Source: Pseudomonadota bacterium
Lineage (GTDB): Bacteria; Pseudomonadota; Gammaproteobacteria; Burkholderiales; Rhodocyclaceae
NCBI GenBank assembly: GCA_018241725.1
Contig: JAFEDI010000080.1
Coordinates: forward strand, 1-64,000
Reading direction: 5' to 3'
DNA: 64,000 nt
Of this stretch, positions 51,867 to 61,434 are shown piece by piece. The translations under genes were made by a program, and so were the position numbers. Under the pieces are notes generated by a model, which was not told the origin of the DNA, did no database searches, and saw nothing but the letters and a program-made list of their open reading frames with translations. Numbering within the stretch: the stretch's first letter is position 1; the number at the start of each line of letters is the position of its first letter.

Positions 51867-53066
51867 CTATAGCTTTTCGAACACGCCCGCTGCGCCCATG
51901 CCGGTACCGATGCACATGGAAATCATCCCATAGCGTGCCGGGGTGCGCCGGAAGGCGCTCATCAGCGTCGCCGCGCGGATCGCCCCGGTGGCGCCCAGCG
52001 GGTGGCCGAGGGCGATGGCGCCGCCCTGCGGGTTGACCTTGGCCGGGTCGAGATCGAGCTGTTTCATCACCGCCAGCGCCTGCGCTGCGAAAGCTTCGTT
52101 GAGCTCGATCCAGTCGAGGTCGCCCTTGCCGATGCCCGCCGCCTTGAGGGCGCGGGGAATCGCCTCGATGGGGCCGATGCCCATGATCTCCGGTGGCACG
52201 CCGGCCACCGAATAGCTGCAGAAGCGGGCGATCGGTGTGACGCCGTAGCGCTTCACCGCCGCCTCGGACATCAGCAGCACGGCGCCAGCGCCGTCAGACA
52301 TCTGGGAGCTGTTGCCGGCGGTCACCGAGCCCTTTGCAGCAAACACTGGGCGCAGCTTGCCGAGGCTCTGCAGCGACGCATCGGCCCGCGGCCCTTCGTC
52401 GGTGTCGCAGATCCGCTCGACGACGCGCACCGTGCCGCCCTCGCCGGGCACGTGGGCGCGCACCGTGTAGGGCGTGATCTCGTCCCGGAACGCACCGGCG
52501 GCAATCGCCGCGGCTGCCCGCTGGTTGGACTGCACCGCGAAGGCGTCCTGCTCCTCACGGCCGATCTGCCACTGCTGGGCGACCTTCTCGGCGGTGAGGC
52601 CCATGCCGAAGGCAATGCCCAGGTTCTCGTCCTTGGCGAAGATGGCCGGATTAAGGGAAATCTTGTTGCCCATGATCTGCGGCATCACGGTCATGCTCTC
52701 GGTGCCCGCGGCGATCATCACATCGGCCTCGCCGAGGCGGATCCGCGCTGCGGCATCCGCCACCGCCTGCAGGCCGGACGAGCAGAAACGGTTGATGGTG
52801 ATGCCCGGCACGGTATTGGGCAGGCCGGCCAGCAACACACCGATGCGCGCCACGTTCATGCCCTGCTCCGCCTCCGGCATCGCGCAGCCGACGATCACGT
52901 CGCCGATCTCGTGGGCGTCCAGCCCTGGTACCTGGTCCACCACCGCGCGCAGCACGTGGGCCAGCATGTCATCTGGCCGCACGTTGCGGAACATGCCGTT
53001 ACGCTTGGCCACCGGCGTACGGGTCGCGGCGACGATGTAGGCGTCCTGAATCTGTTTGCTCATCAC
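51867..53066 (-). CDS. acetyl-CoA C-acyltransferase (3-ketoacyl-CoA thiolase)
   Basis: The thiolase of 399 residues cleaves 3-ketoacyl-CoA with CoA to acetyl-CoA and a shortened acyl-CoA. The nucleophile Cys lies in NRFCSSGLQAVADA near 91-104. The two C-terminal signatures are LNEAFAAQALAVMKQL, containing the His of NPQGGAIALGHPLGA nearby, and MISMCIGTGMGAAGVFE with the second catalytic Cys. All catalytic residues are present. It lies 15 bases after the multifunctional protein gene. It acts in beta-oxidation. Confidence 0.92.
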   Translation of the reverse strand: MMSKQIQDAYIVAATRTPVAKRNGMFRNVRPDDMLAHVLRAVVDQVPGLDAHEIGDVIVGCAMPEAEQGMNVARIGVLLAGLPNTVPGITINRFCSSGLQAVADAAARIRLGEADVMIAAGTESMTVMPQIMGNKISLNPAIFAKDENLGIAFGMGLTAEKVAQQWQIGREEQDAFAVQSNQRAAAAIAAGAFRDEITPYTVRAHVPGEGGTVRVVERICDTDEGPRADASLQSLGKLRPVFAAKGSVTAGNSSQMSDGAGAVLLMSEAAVKRYGVTPIARFCSYSVAGVPPEIMGIGPIEAIPRALKAAGIGKGDLDWIELNEAFAAQALAVMKQLDLDPAKVNPQGGAIALGHPLGATGAIRAATLMSAFRRTPARYGMISMCIGTGMGAAGVFEKL

Positions 53067-53081
53067 TTCGTCTCCGTCCTG

Positions 53082-55466
53082 TTAATTGCGCAGCGGCTTG
53101 CCGGTTTCCAGCATGTGCACGATGCGCTGCTGGGTCTTTTCAGTCTTCAGCAGGTCCACGAACTGGGCCCGCTCCACATCGAGGATCCACTGTTCGGACA
53201 CCCTGGCGTTGGTATCCACCTCGCCGCCGCACAGGGCGGTGGCCGCCGCCTTGGCGACGCGGTAGTCCCAGGCGGAGATGAAGCCACCTTCCTGCATGTT
53301 GATCAGCATCATTTCGCAGGTGGCGATGCCGTTGCGGCCGGCCACCGGGATCGTCCGCTGGACCAGCGGCGGCTGGTAGCCCGACTCGGCCAGCGCGCGA
53401 GCCCGATGCTGCGCCACGTGCAGCAACTCGCGGGCGTTGAAGACGATGTCGTCCGACGCCTTGGCAAAACCCAGCTCGACGGCCTGCAGCGCGCTCTTCG
53501 ACACCGTCGCCATCGCGATGGTCTGGAACATGTTCTGGATGAAGGGAAACACATCGCCGCCCGCCGTCCGGCTGGCCAGGCTCGCGGCCTGCAGCGCGAA
53601 CTCCTTGCAACCGCCGCCGGCCGGGATCAGACCGACACCGGCTTCGACCAGGCCGACGTAGCTCTCCAGCGCCAGCACGCGGTGGGTCGCGTGCATCGTG
53701 AACTCACAGCCGCCGCCGAGAGCCATGCCCTGCACCGCCGCGACGGTCGGCACCATCGCATGCTTGAGCGCCATCGAGGCGCGCTGGAACTTGGCGACGG
53801 TCTTCTCGAGCATGTCGAACTGGCCAGCCTTGCAGGCTTCCACCACCTGCTGCAGGTTGGCGCCGACGGCGAACGGCGCCTCGTGCCAGATCACCAGCCC
53901 GTCCAGATCCCGCTCCGCGCGGGCGACCGCTTCGAGTACACCGTCCAGCACCTCGTCGCCGATGCTGTGCATCTTCGACTTGAAGGACAGGATGCCGATA
54001 CGCGCGTCCTTACCCGGCAGGTTCCACAGGCGGACACCTTCGTTCTCCCACAGAGTCTGGCCGGCGTCCGGAGCTGCTTCGCCGAGCACCTGCTCCGGGA
54101 AGATCTGGCGGCCATACACCGGCAGCGCGGAACGGGGCTTGAGGGCCGCGTCCGTCGCACTCCACGAGCCCGCAGCCTCATGCACACCCTGGCGGCCATC
54201 GAAGACCCACGCCGGCAGCGGCGCAGCGCTCATCGCTACACCCGCTTCGATGTCGGCCTTCACCGCATCGGCAACGGCCTGCCAGCCAGCGGCCTGCCAG
54301 GTCTCGAACGGCCCCTGCGCCCAACCGAAGCCCCAGCGCATCGCGAAGTCCACGTCGCGGGCGTTGTCGGCGATGTCGGCCAGGTGGAAGGCGCAGTAAT
54401 GGAACACGTCACGGAAGATCGCCCACAGGAATTGCGCCTGCAGATGGCTGCTGGCGCGCAGCTGGGCAAACTTCTCCACCGGGTTGCGGCTCTTCAGGAT
54501 GGCCGCAACTTCTGGAGCCACTTCGCCGGCGCTCGGACGGTAATCCTGCTTGGCCAGATCGAGCACGACGATGGCCTTGCCATCCTTGCGGAAGATGCCG
54601 CCCTTGGTCTTCTGGCCGAGGGCGCCCTTGGCGATCAACGCCGACAGCCAATCGGGGCTCTGGTAGAAGGCGTGCCACGGGTCGTCCGGCAGCGTGGCCT
54701 GCATGGTGCCGATCACGTGGGCCAGGGTATCCAGGCCGACCACGTCAGCGGTGCGGTAAGTGGCGCTCTTCGGGCGGCCGATCAGTGGGCCGGTCAGCGC
54801 ATCCACTTCGTCGAAACCGAGGCCCAGGCGTGCGGTGTGGTGCATCACCGCCAGAATGGAGAACACGCCGACCCGGTTGGCAACGAAGTTGGGCGTGTCC
54901 TTGGCGCGCACGATGCTCTTGCCGAGGCGGGTCGTCAGCCAGGCTTCCAGCGCGTCGAGGGTCGCCGGATCGGTGGTGCCAGTGGCGATCAGTTCCACCA
55001 GTGCCATGTAGCGCGGCGGATTGAAGAAATGGATGCCGCAGAAGCGGCTGCGCAGCACCGCCGGCATGCCTTCGGACAAGGTCTCGATGGACAGGCCGGA
55101 GGTATTGGACGCGAAGATCGCATCGGCGCGGATGTAAGGCGCGACCTTGGCGTACAGGTCCAGCTTCCATTCCATCTTCTCGGCGATGGCCTCGATGATC
55201 AGGTCGCAGTCGCGCAACGTGTCGAGGTCGCTGCCGTAGTTGGCGACGTCGATGAACTGGGCGCGGTCCTTGGTGGCCAGCGGTGCAGGCTCCAGTTTCT
55301 TGAGGCCTTCGACGGCTTTCCTGGCGATGCCGTTGGGGTTGCCCTCCTTCGCGGGCAGGTCGAAAAGGACGACCGGCACACCGGCGTTGGCGCAATGGGC
55401 GGCGATCTGCGCCCCCATCACGCCAGCGCCCAGCACGGCCACCTTGCGAATGATCAGTCTGCTCAC
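53082..55466 (-). CDS. multifunctional 3-hydroxyacyl-CoA dehydrogenase / enoyl-CoA hydratase, FadN-like
   Basis: The 794-residue protein joins an N-terminal 3-hydroxyacyl-CoA dehydrogenase to a C-terminal crotonase domain, the reverse of E. coli FadB. The NAD fold starts VAVLGAGVMGAQIAAHCANAG. The catalytic His lies in CGIHFFNPPRYMALVELI near 139-156. The crotonase part contains FAVGANLQQVVEA and GMALGGGCEFTMHATHRVLALESYVGLVEAGVGLIPAGGGCKE with both acidic residues. The order resembles Bacillus FadN. It heads the operon with thiolase and isomerase and has a palindrome overlapping its promoter. Confidence 0.9.
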   Translation of the reverse strand: MSRLIIRKVAVLGAGVMGAQIAAHCANAGVPVVLFDLPAKEGNPNGIARKAVEGLKKLEPAPLATKDRAQFIDVANYGSDLDTLRDCDLIIEAIAEKMEWKLDLYAKVAPYIRADAIFASNTSGLSIETLSEGMPAVLRSRFCGIHFFNPPRYMALVELIATGTTDPATLDALEAWLTTRLGKSIVRAKDTPNFVANRVGVFSILAVMHHTARLGLGFDEVDALTGPLIGRPKSATYRTADVVGLDTLAHVIGTMQATLPDDPWHAFYQSPDWLSALIAKGALGQKTKGGIFRKDGKAIVVLDLAKQDYRPSAGEVAPEVAAILKSRNPVEKFAQLRASSHLQAQFLWAIFRDVFHYCAFHLADIADNARDVDFAMRWGFGWAQGPFETWQAAGWQAVADAVKADIEAGVAMSAAPLPAWVFDGRQGVHEAAGSWSATDAALKPRSALPVYGRQIFPEQVLGEAAPDAGQTLWENEGVRLWNLPGKDARIGILSFKSKMHSIGDEVLDGVLEAVARAERDLDGLVIWHEAPFAVGANLQQVVEACKAGQFDMLEKTVAKFQRASMALKHAMVPTVAAVQGMALGGGCEFTMHATHRVLALESYVGLVEAGVGLIPAGGGCKEFALQAASLASRTAGGDVFPFIQNMFQTIAMATVSKSALQAVELGFAKASDDIVFNARELLHVAQHRARALAESGYQPPLVQRTIPVAGRNGIATCEMMLINMQEGGFISAWDYRVAKAAATALCGGEVDTNARVSEQWILDVERAQFVDLLKTEKTQQRIVHMLETGKPLRN

Positions 55467-55521
55467 ATGCGTCTCCTTTTGGCTCGGCCCGTGACCCGGA
55501 CCTTTGTCATGAACCGTGGAC

Positions 55522-55537
55522 GACAGCGTCCGCTGTC
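55522..55537. repeat. palindrome in the fadN-type leader
   Basis: GACAGCG and CGCTGTC are separated by TC. It directly abuts the larger TTGAAC palindrome and could be a leader hairpin or a second binding site. Confidence 0.45.
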
Positions 55538-55561
55538 AGATTTGAACAACTGTTCAAATCT
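55538..55561. promoter_or_regulatory. perfect operator-like palindrome of the fad operon
   Basis: AGATTTGAACA and TGTTCAAATCT are separated by AC, a perfect 11-bp inverted repeat. It lies between the TetR gene and the fad operon it faces, overlapping the -10 box. TetR regulators of fatty-acid degradation bind palindromes of this length. Confidence 0.7.
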
Positions 55562-55587
55562 TAGCGCAATGATTCCTTCAGGTACAA
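55558..55587 (-). promoter_or_regulatory. promoter of the fadN-type operon
   Basis: On the minus strand TTGTAC (55582-55587), 18 bases and TAAGAT (55558-55563). The -10 shares bases with the palindrome, as expected for repression by occlusion. Confidence 0.45.
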
Positions 55588-55600
55588 CATGGTTTAAAAA

Positions 55601-56281
55601 TCAGGTGCTTGCCAGCCCAATCGACGGCCCCCCGGCAGGCGCCTGGAAACCCGCGACGATGAAGGGCCGCAGCCGCGCCATGATGGCTTCCGGCTCGCCC
55701 GCATCGGCCAGCGCGTAGGTCTCGGTCATCCGCATCACGTCCTTGCCCGCCATCGCATAGGCCACGATGCCAACAAAGAAGTACATGCGCCACACCACGT
55801 CGTCCTGGGACAAATGCGGCAGCGTGCGCATGAAGGCCTGGCGGTAGCGGTCCACCGCCTCCCGGTATTCGACCGGAAAAAAGGCCTCGGTGCCCGGCCC
55901 AGGCTCGTAGAAGGCCCGCCCGATGAGCTGCTTGAAGACCTCGCCGGGAATGCTGTCCTTGCGGGTCAGACGCAGCGCAGACGACAGGAAGGCATCCACC
56001 AGCACATCCACCGGGATCGGCGCGCCAGCAGCGTCGGCCTCCAGCTTGTCCAGGTAGCTCACCCGGCTGCCGCCGCGGTTCCCCAGGGCCCGTTCATACA
56101 CCGCCTCCATCAGCCCCTGCTTGGAGCCGAAGTGGTAATTGACCAGCGCCAGCGGCGCCCCGGCGGCGCCGGTGATCATGCGCACGGAGGTCGCGGCGTA
56201 ACCGTTCTCCATGAACAGGCGTTCGGCGGCATCGAGGATGCGGGTCTTGACATCAGGCAGGGAGGAGTTGGAACGGCCCAT
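55601..56281 (-). CDS. TetR-family regulator of fatty-acid degradation
   Basis: The regulator of 226 residues has the N-terminal TetR helix-turn-helix (TRILDAAERLFMENGYAATSVRMITGAAGAPLALVNYHFGSKQGLMEAVYERAL). The C-terminal ligand part is long and hydrophobic, as in acyl-CoA sensors. It resembles PsrA/FadR-type regulators in size. It lies between the two fad gene sets on the same strand. The likely ligands are acyl-CoAs and the likely targets the flanking operons; that is inference from context and from the palindromes. Confidence 0.85.
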   Translation of the reverse strand: MGRSNSSLPDVKTRILDAAERLFMENGYAATSVRMITGAAGAPLALVNYHFGSKQGLMEAVYERALGNRGGSRVSYLDKLEADAAGAPIPVDVLVDAFLSSALRLTRKDSIPGEVFKQLIGRAFYEPGPGTEAFFPVEYREAVDRYRQAFMRTLPHLSQDDVVWRMYFFVGIVAYAMAGKDVMRMTETYALADAGEPEAIMARLRPFIVAGFQAPAGGPSIGLAST

Positions 56282-56299
56282 CGGGAATCAGCAGCAAAG

Positions 56300-56317
56300 C
56301 CCCCGGCTCACCGGGGG
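56300..56317 (-). terminator. GC-rich hairpin between fadL-type gene and tetR
   Basis: CCCCCGG and CCGGGGG enclose a 4-base loop; on the minus strand a short CTTTGCT follows. It is a weak terminator or attenuator 19 bases before the TetR start. Confidence 0.45.
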
Positions 56318-56347
56318 ACGGTTGAAAAGGGAAAAACAGGTGGGCAC

Positions 56348-57628
56348 TCAAAACGCCATCGAATACTGGGCACCGAGGATCCACACCCGCGCATCATAGA
56401 CGCCGGTGACTTGGCCGCGGCCCAGGGCCGTCTGATTGTTGTCGATGTGGGATTCCGGCACATACAGGTAGGCCACGCCGACGTCGACCGCCGAATCCTT
56501 GTTTACCTTGAGCTGGGCGCCGGTGGTGAACCAGGTCCGGTTGTTGTCCGGCAGGGATACCAAGCGGTGCTGCGGGTCACGCACCGGACTCTGATCGTAG
56601 GCCACGCCGAACTTGAGTTTCAGCGTGTCGCTGTAGCGGTAGTTGGCGCCCAGCGCATAGCGCCAGGTATCGCGGAAATCCGTGTCGAGGGTCTGCACAG
56701 TAACGCCGTTGAGCAATCCAGCGGTGCGCACGATATCTACCTTCGGGATGCTGCTCCAGCCGGTCCACGACAGATCGCCCAGCATTTCCCAGCGCTCGTC
56801 GAGCTTTTGCGTGACGCTGAGGATGAAGGTTGCCGGCAGATCCACGTTGGCCTTGGCGGAGCCTGTCGTCAGGGCTGCGGTAGCACCCGCGGCAGGGCCG
56901 TCGAGCTTCAGGTCGCCTTCGAGCTTGTGGCGGACTTCGGAGCGATAGGACACCCCGACCTTGGTCGTCGGGCTCAGTGTGAACAAGGCTCCCAGGTTCC
57001 AGCCGAGGGACACGTCATCGGCCGAGAAGGTGGCATGGGTGGCCGCCAGAGCCGCCGAGGTCACCGTCGCCTGGCGGCGGTAGTCCACCTCGATGCGCTG
57101 AATGCTCAACCCGCCGCCGATGGACACCTTGTCGTTGAGCCGATAGGCCAGGCTCGGATTGATGTTGTAGGTCTTGATGTCGAACTTGATCGCCTGCGCG
57201 CCACCAAGCCACGGGTCGTCGTACTTGGTGATCAAGCCGAAGGGCGCGCCAAGGCCGACGCCGGCATACAGATCCTTGCTGAGCGCCCAGGATAAATAGG
57301 CATTGGGCAGGAAGGCCCAACTCCCCGCGTCGCCGCCGTTACCCGCCCCGCCCAGCACACCGGTACTGGAACCCCGGTCGGAGAACTTGAAGGTCGGACG
57401 CACGGCGGTCAGGCCGACCGAGACTTCCCGATCCTTCAGCTGGGTCATACCGGCCGGGTTGAAGAAGATTGTGCTGGCGTTCTCCGCCACCGCAGCGGAG
57501 CCGGCATATGCATTGCCGATACCGCTGGCATTCTGCTCGAGCAACTGGAAACCCGCAGCGGCGGCCTGCCCACTGGCGAGACCAAGGGTGAGCAAGGGCA
57601 TCAATCGGGCGATGGTCGTCATCTTCAT
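56348..57628 (-). CDS. fadL: FadL/OmpP1/TodX-type outer-membrane transporter
   Basis: Outer-membrane channel for long-chain fatty acids or other hydrophobic compounds. It has 426 residues and a signal peptide (MPLLTLGLASGQAAA). The mature N-terminus is the family signature GFQLLEQNASGIGNAYAGSAAVAENASTIFFNPAGMT, with the NPA motif at the hatch. The C-terminus ends in Phe (GAQYSMAF). GAGGAGA precedes the ATG. The surrounding fad genes support fatty acids as the substrate. Confidence 0.9.
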   Translation of the reverse strand: MKMTTIARLMPLLTLGLASGQAAAAGFQLLEQNASGIGNAYAGSAAVAENASTIFFNPAGMTQLKDREVSVGLTAVRPTFKFSDRGSSTGVLGGAGNGGDAGSWAFLPNAYLSWALSKDLYAGVGLGAPFGLITKYDDPWLGGAQAIKFDIKTYNINPSLAYRLNDKVSIGGGLSIQRIEVDYRRQATVTSAALAATHATFSADDVSLGWNLGALFTLSPTTKVGVSYRSEVRHKLEGDLKLDGPAAGATAALTTGSAKANVDLPATFILSVTQKLDERWEMLGDLSWTGWSSIPKVDIVRTAGLLNGVTVQTLDTDFRDTWRYALGANYRYSDTLKLKFGVAYDQSPVRDPQHRLVSLPDNNRTWFTTGAQLKVNKDSAVDVGVAYLYVPESHIDNNQTALGRGQVTGVYDARVWILGAQYSMAF

Positions 57629-57698
57629 ACCTGTGTCTCCTCACGAGGGCGCTTTACTTGTATACGGGCCACGGGGCGCGCAAACCCGCGGCGATTCT

Positions 57699-57740
57699 AG
57701 AGCCCTGACGGGCTGCGGCTACGCAGCAAATCGGGGCTCT
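57699..57740. repeat. nested hairpin between the thioesterase and fadL genes
   Basis: AGAGCCC (57699-57705) pairs with GGGCTCT (57734-57740). Inside it GCTGCG (57712-57717) pairs with CGCAGC (57722-57727) around GCTA. No T-run follows. It may separate expression of the two genes, which run in the same direction. Confidence 0.55.
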
Positions 57741-57747
57741 GTTGGAT

Positions 57748-58155
57748 TCATGCAACAGCCGCCGGCGGAACCTCGCGTTTAACGCCGTTGGCATCTACCG
57801 CAACGTAAGTCAGCGTCGCCTCGGTGACCTTCACGACCACCGGGCTCTCCGGGTTGCGTTCCGCATAGACTTCCACATCGACGGTGATCGAACTCTTGCC
57901 AACACGTACGATCTCGGCATAGAAGCTGACCATGTCGCCTACCGATATGGGCTGCTTGAAGAGGAAGGAATTGACGGCGATGGTCGCCACCCGGCCGCGG
58001 GAAAGCTTGTGGGCCGGCACCGCACCGGCGATGTCCACCTGGGACATGATCCAGCCGCCGAAGACATCGCCCGCCGGGTTCAGGTCACGGGGCATCGGCA
58101 TGACCCGCAGCACGGGAATCTTGCCAGCGGGCAGTTGGGTGGGGGTGTTGCTCAT
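57748..58155 (-). CDS. yciA: acyl-CoA thioesterase, YciA family
   Basis: The 135-residue hot-dog protein hydrolyses acyl-CoA. It has the YciA pattern RVMPMPRDLNPAGDVFGGWIMSQVDIAGAV, with the catalytic Asp in NPAGDVFGG, and TIAVNSFLFKQPISVGDMVSFYAEIVRVGKSSITVDVEVYAER. ATG 58155 is the family start. The frame is open far upstream only as a shadow of the preceding multifunctional gene. It lies 11 bases after that gene and is probably in its operon. Confidence 0.9.
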   Translation of the reverse strand: MSNTPTQLPAGKIPVLRVMPMPRDLNPAGDVFGGWIMSQVDIAGAVPAHKLSRGRVATIAVNSFLFKQPISVGDMVSFYAEIVRVGKSSITVDVEVYAERNPESPVVVKVTEATLTYVAVDANGVKREVPPAAVA

Positions 58156-58166
58156 CGGAACTCCTG

Positions 58167-60109
<1,943 letters not shown>

Positions 60110-60110
<1 letters not shown>

Positions 60111-61393
60111 CACAGGGCCTCCACCAGCATCGCACCGCCCTGACCACCGCCGATGCAGATGCTGGCGATTCCGCGCCGGCCGCCGATGCGGCGCAGGGCG
60201 TGCAGCAGATGCAGCACGATGCGCGCGCCACTCGCCCCGACCGGATGGCCGAGGGCCACCGCGCCGCCATCCACATTGAGGCGGGCCGGGTCGATGGCGC
60301 CCAGCGCACCGGACAGACCCAGCCGCTCACGGCAGTAGGCGTCGTCCTGCCAAGCCCGCAGGCAGGCGATCACCTGCGCGGCGAAGGCTTCGTTGATCTC
60401 CCACAGATCCACGTCGTCGAGACCGAACCCATGGCGCTGCAGGATCGGCGTCGCCGCATGAACGGGGCCGAGCCCCATCTGGTCCGGCTCCAGGCCGGCC
60501 CACTGGCTGTCGACGATGCACCCGATCGGCTGCAGGCCGAAGCGCTCCATCGCCGCTCGGGAAGCAAGCACCAGCCAGGTGGCACCGTCGGTGATCTGGG
60601 AACTGTTGGCGGCGGTGACGCGGCCGTATTTCCTGTCGAAGAAGGGCTTCGGCTTGCCCATGCCAGCCATCGACGCATCCCGGCGCAGGCCGTCGTCGAC
60701 ACCATGAACCGTTCCATCGGCGCCGATCAGCGGCACCAATTCGGCGGCAAAATGGCCACCATCCTGGGCGGCTGCAACGCGCCGGTGGCTCTCGACTGCA
60801 TAGACGTCCATATCGTGCCGCGTGATGCCGAATTTCCAGGCCAGATTCTCGGCAGTCTGCCCCATCAGCTGACCAACGATGGGATCGGTGAGGCCCTTCA
60901 TGATGCCGATCACCGGCGCCAGATGCTTCAGGCGGAAGCCCTTCAGCGCCGTCAGCCGCTCACCCCAACCCCGCGCCGCCATCCAGCCGGCGAAGACGCG
61001 TACCATCTCATCGGAGAACAATAGCGGTGCGCGGGACAAGGCATCGACACCACCGGCCAGCACCAGTTGCGAACGGCCGCAGCGAATATTGGCGATCGCC
61101 GAATCGAGGGCCTGCATGCCCGACGCGCAGTTGCGCATCACCGTCCAGCCCGGCACCTTGAGGCCGCAACCCAAGCGCAGGGCCACCACGCGGCCGATGT
61201 TCACTTCGTCCGGCGAGGGGCTCGCACAACCGAGGATCACCTCGTCGAGTTGCTCAGGCGCGAAAGGCTGGCGCAGCAGCAGCGCGCTGCCGGCCGCCGT
61301 CGCGAGGTCAGCGGCGGCGAACGGCCCTGGGCCACTGCGTGCCTTCAAGAAGGGGGTTCGCGCCCCATCGATAACGTAGATCGGCTCGCTCAT
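60110..61393 (-). CDS. fadI: acetyl-CoA acyltransferase, FadI-like
   Basis: The thiolase of 427 residues (starting at MSEPIYVIDGART) has the nucleophile Cys in MRNCASGMQALDSAIANIRCG near 92. The C-terminal signatures are LWEINEAFAAQVIACL, NVDGGAVALGHPVGASGARIVLHLL and IASICIGGGQGGAMLVE. It is longer than the typical 395-residue FadA and matches the FadI type, which pairs with FadJ. An in-frame ATG three codons upstream (61402) is possible. It lies 32 bases after fadE. Confidence 0.9.
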
Positions 61394-61434
61394 GGTTTGC
61401 ACGGGTCCCTTTCCTCAGGCGCGCCCCGTTCCGC

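Noticed and set aside
52002-55718. 1238-residue open frame antisense to the fad operon
   Set aside because: It is opposite to three well-supported enzymes and exists because GC-rich codon use leaves the antisense frame free of stops. His- and Gln-rich composition is typical of such shadows.
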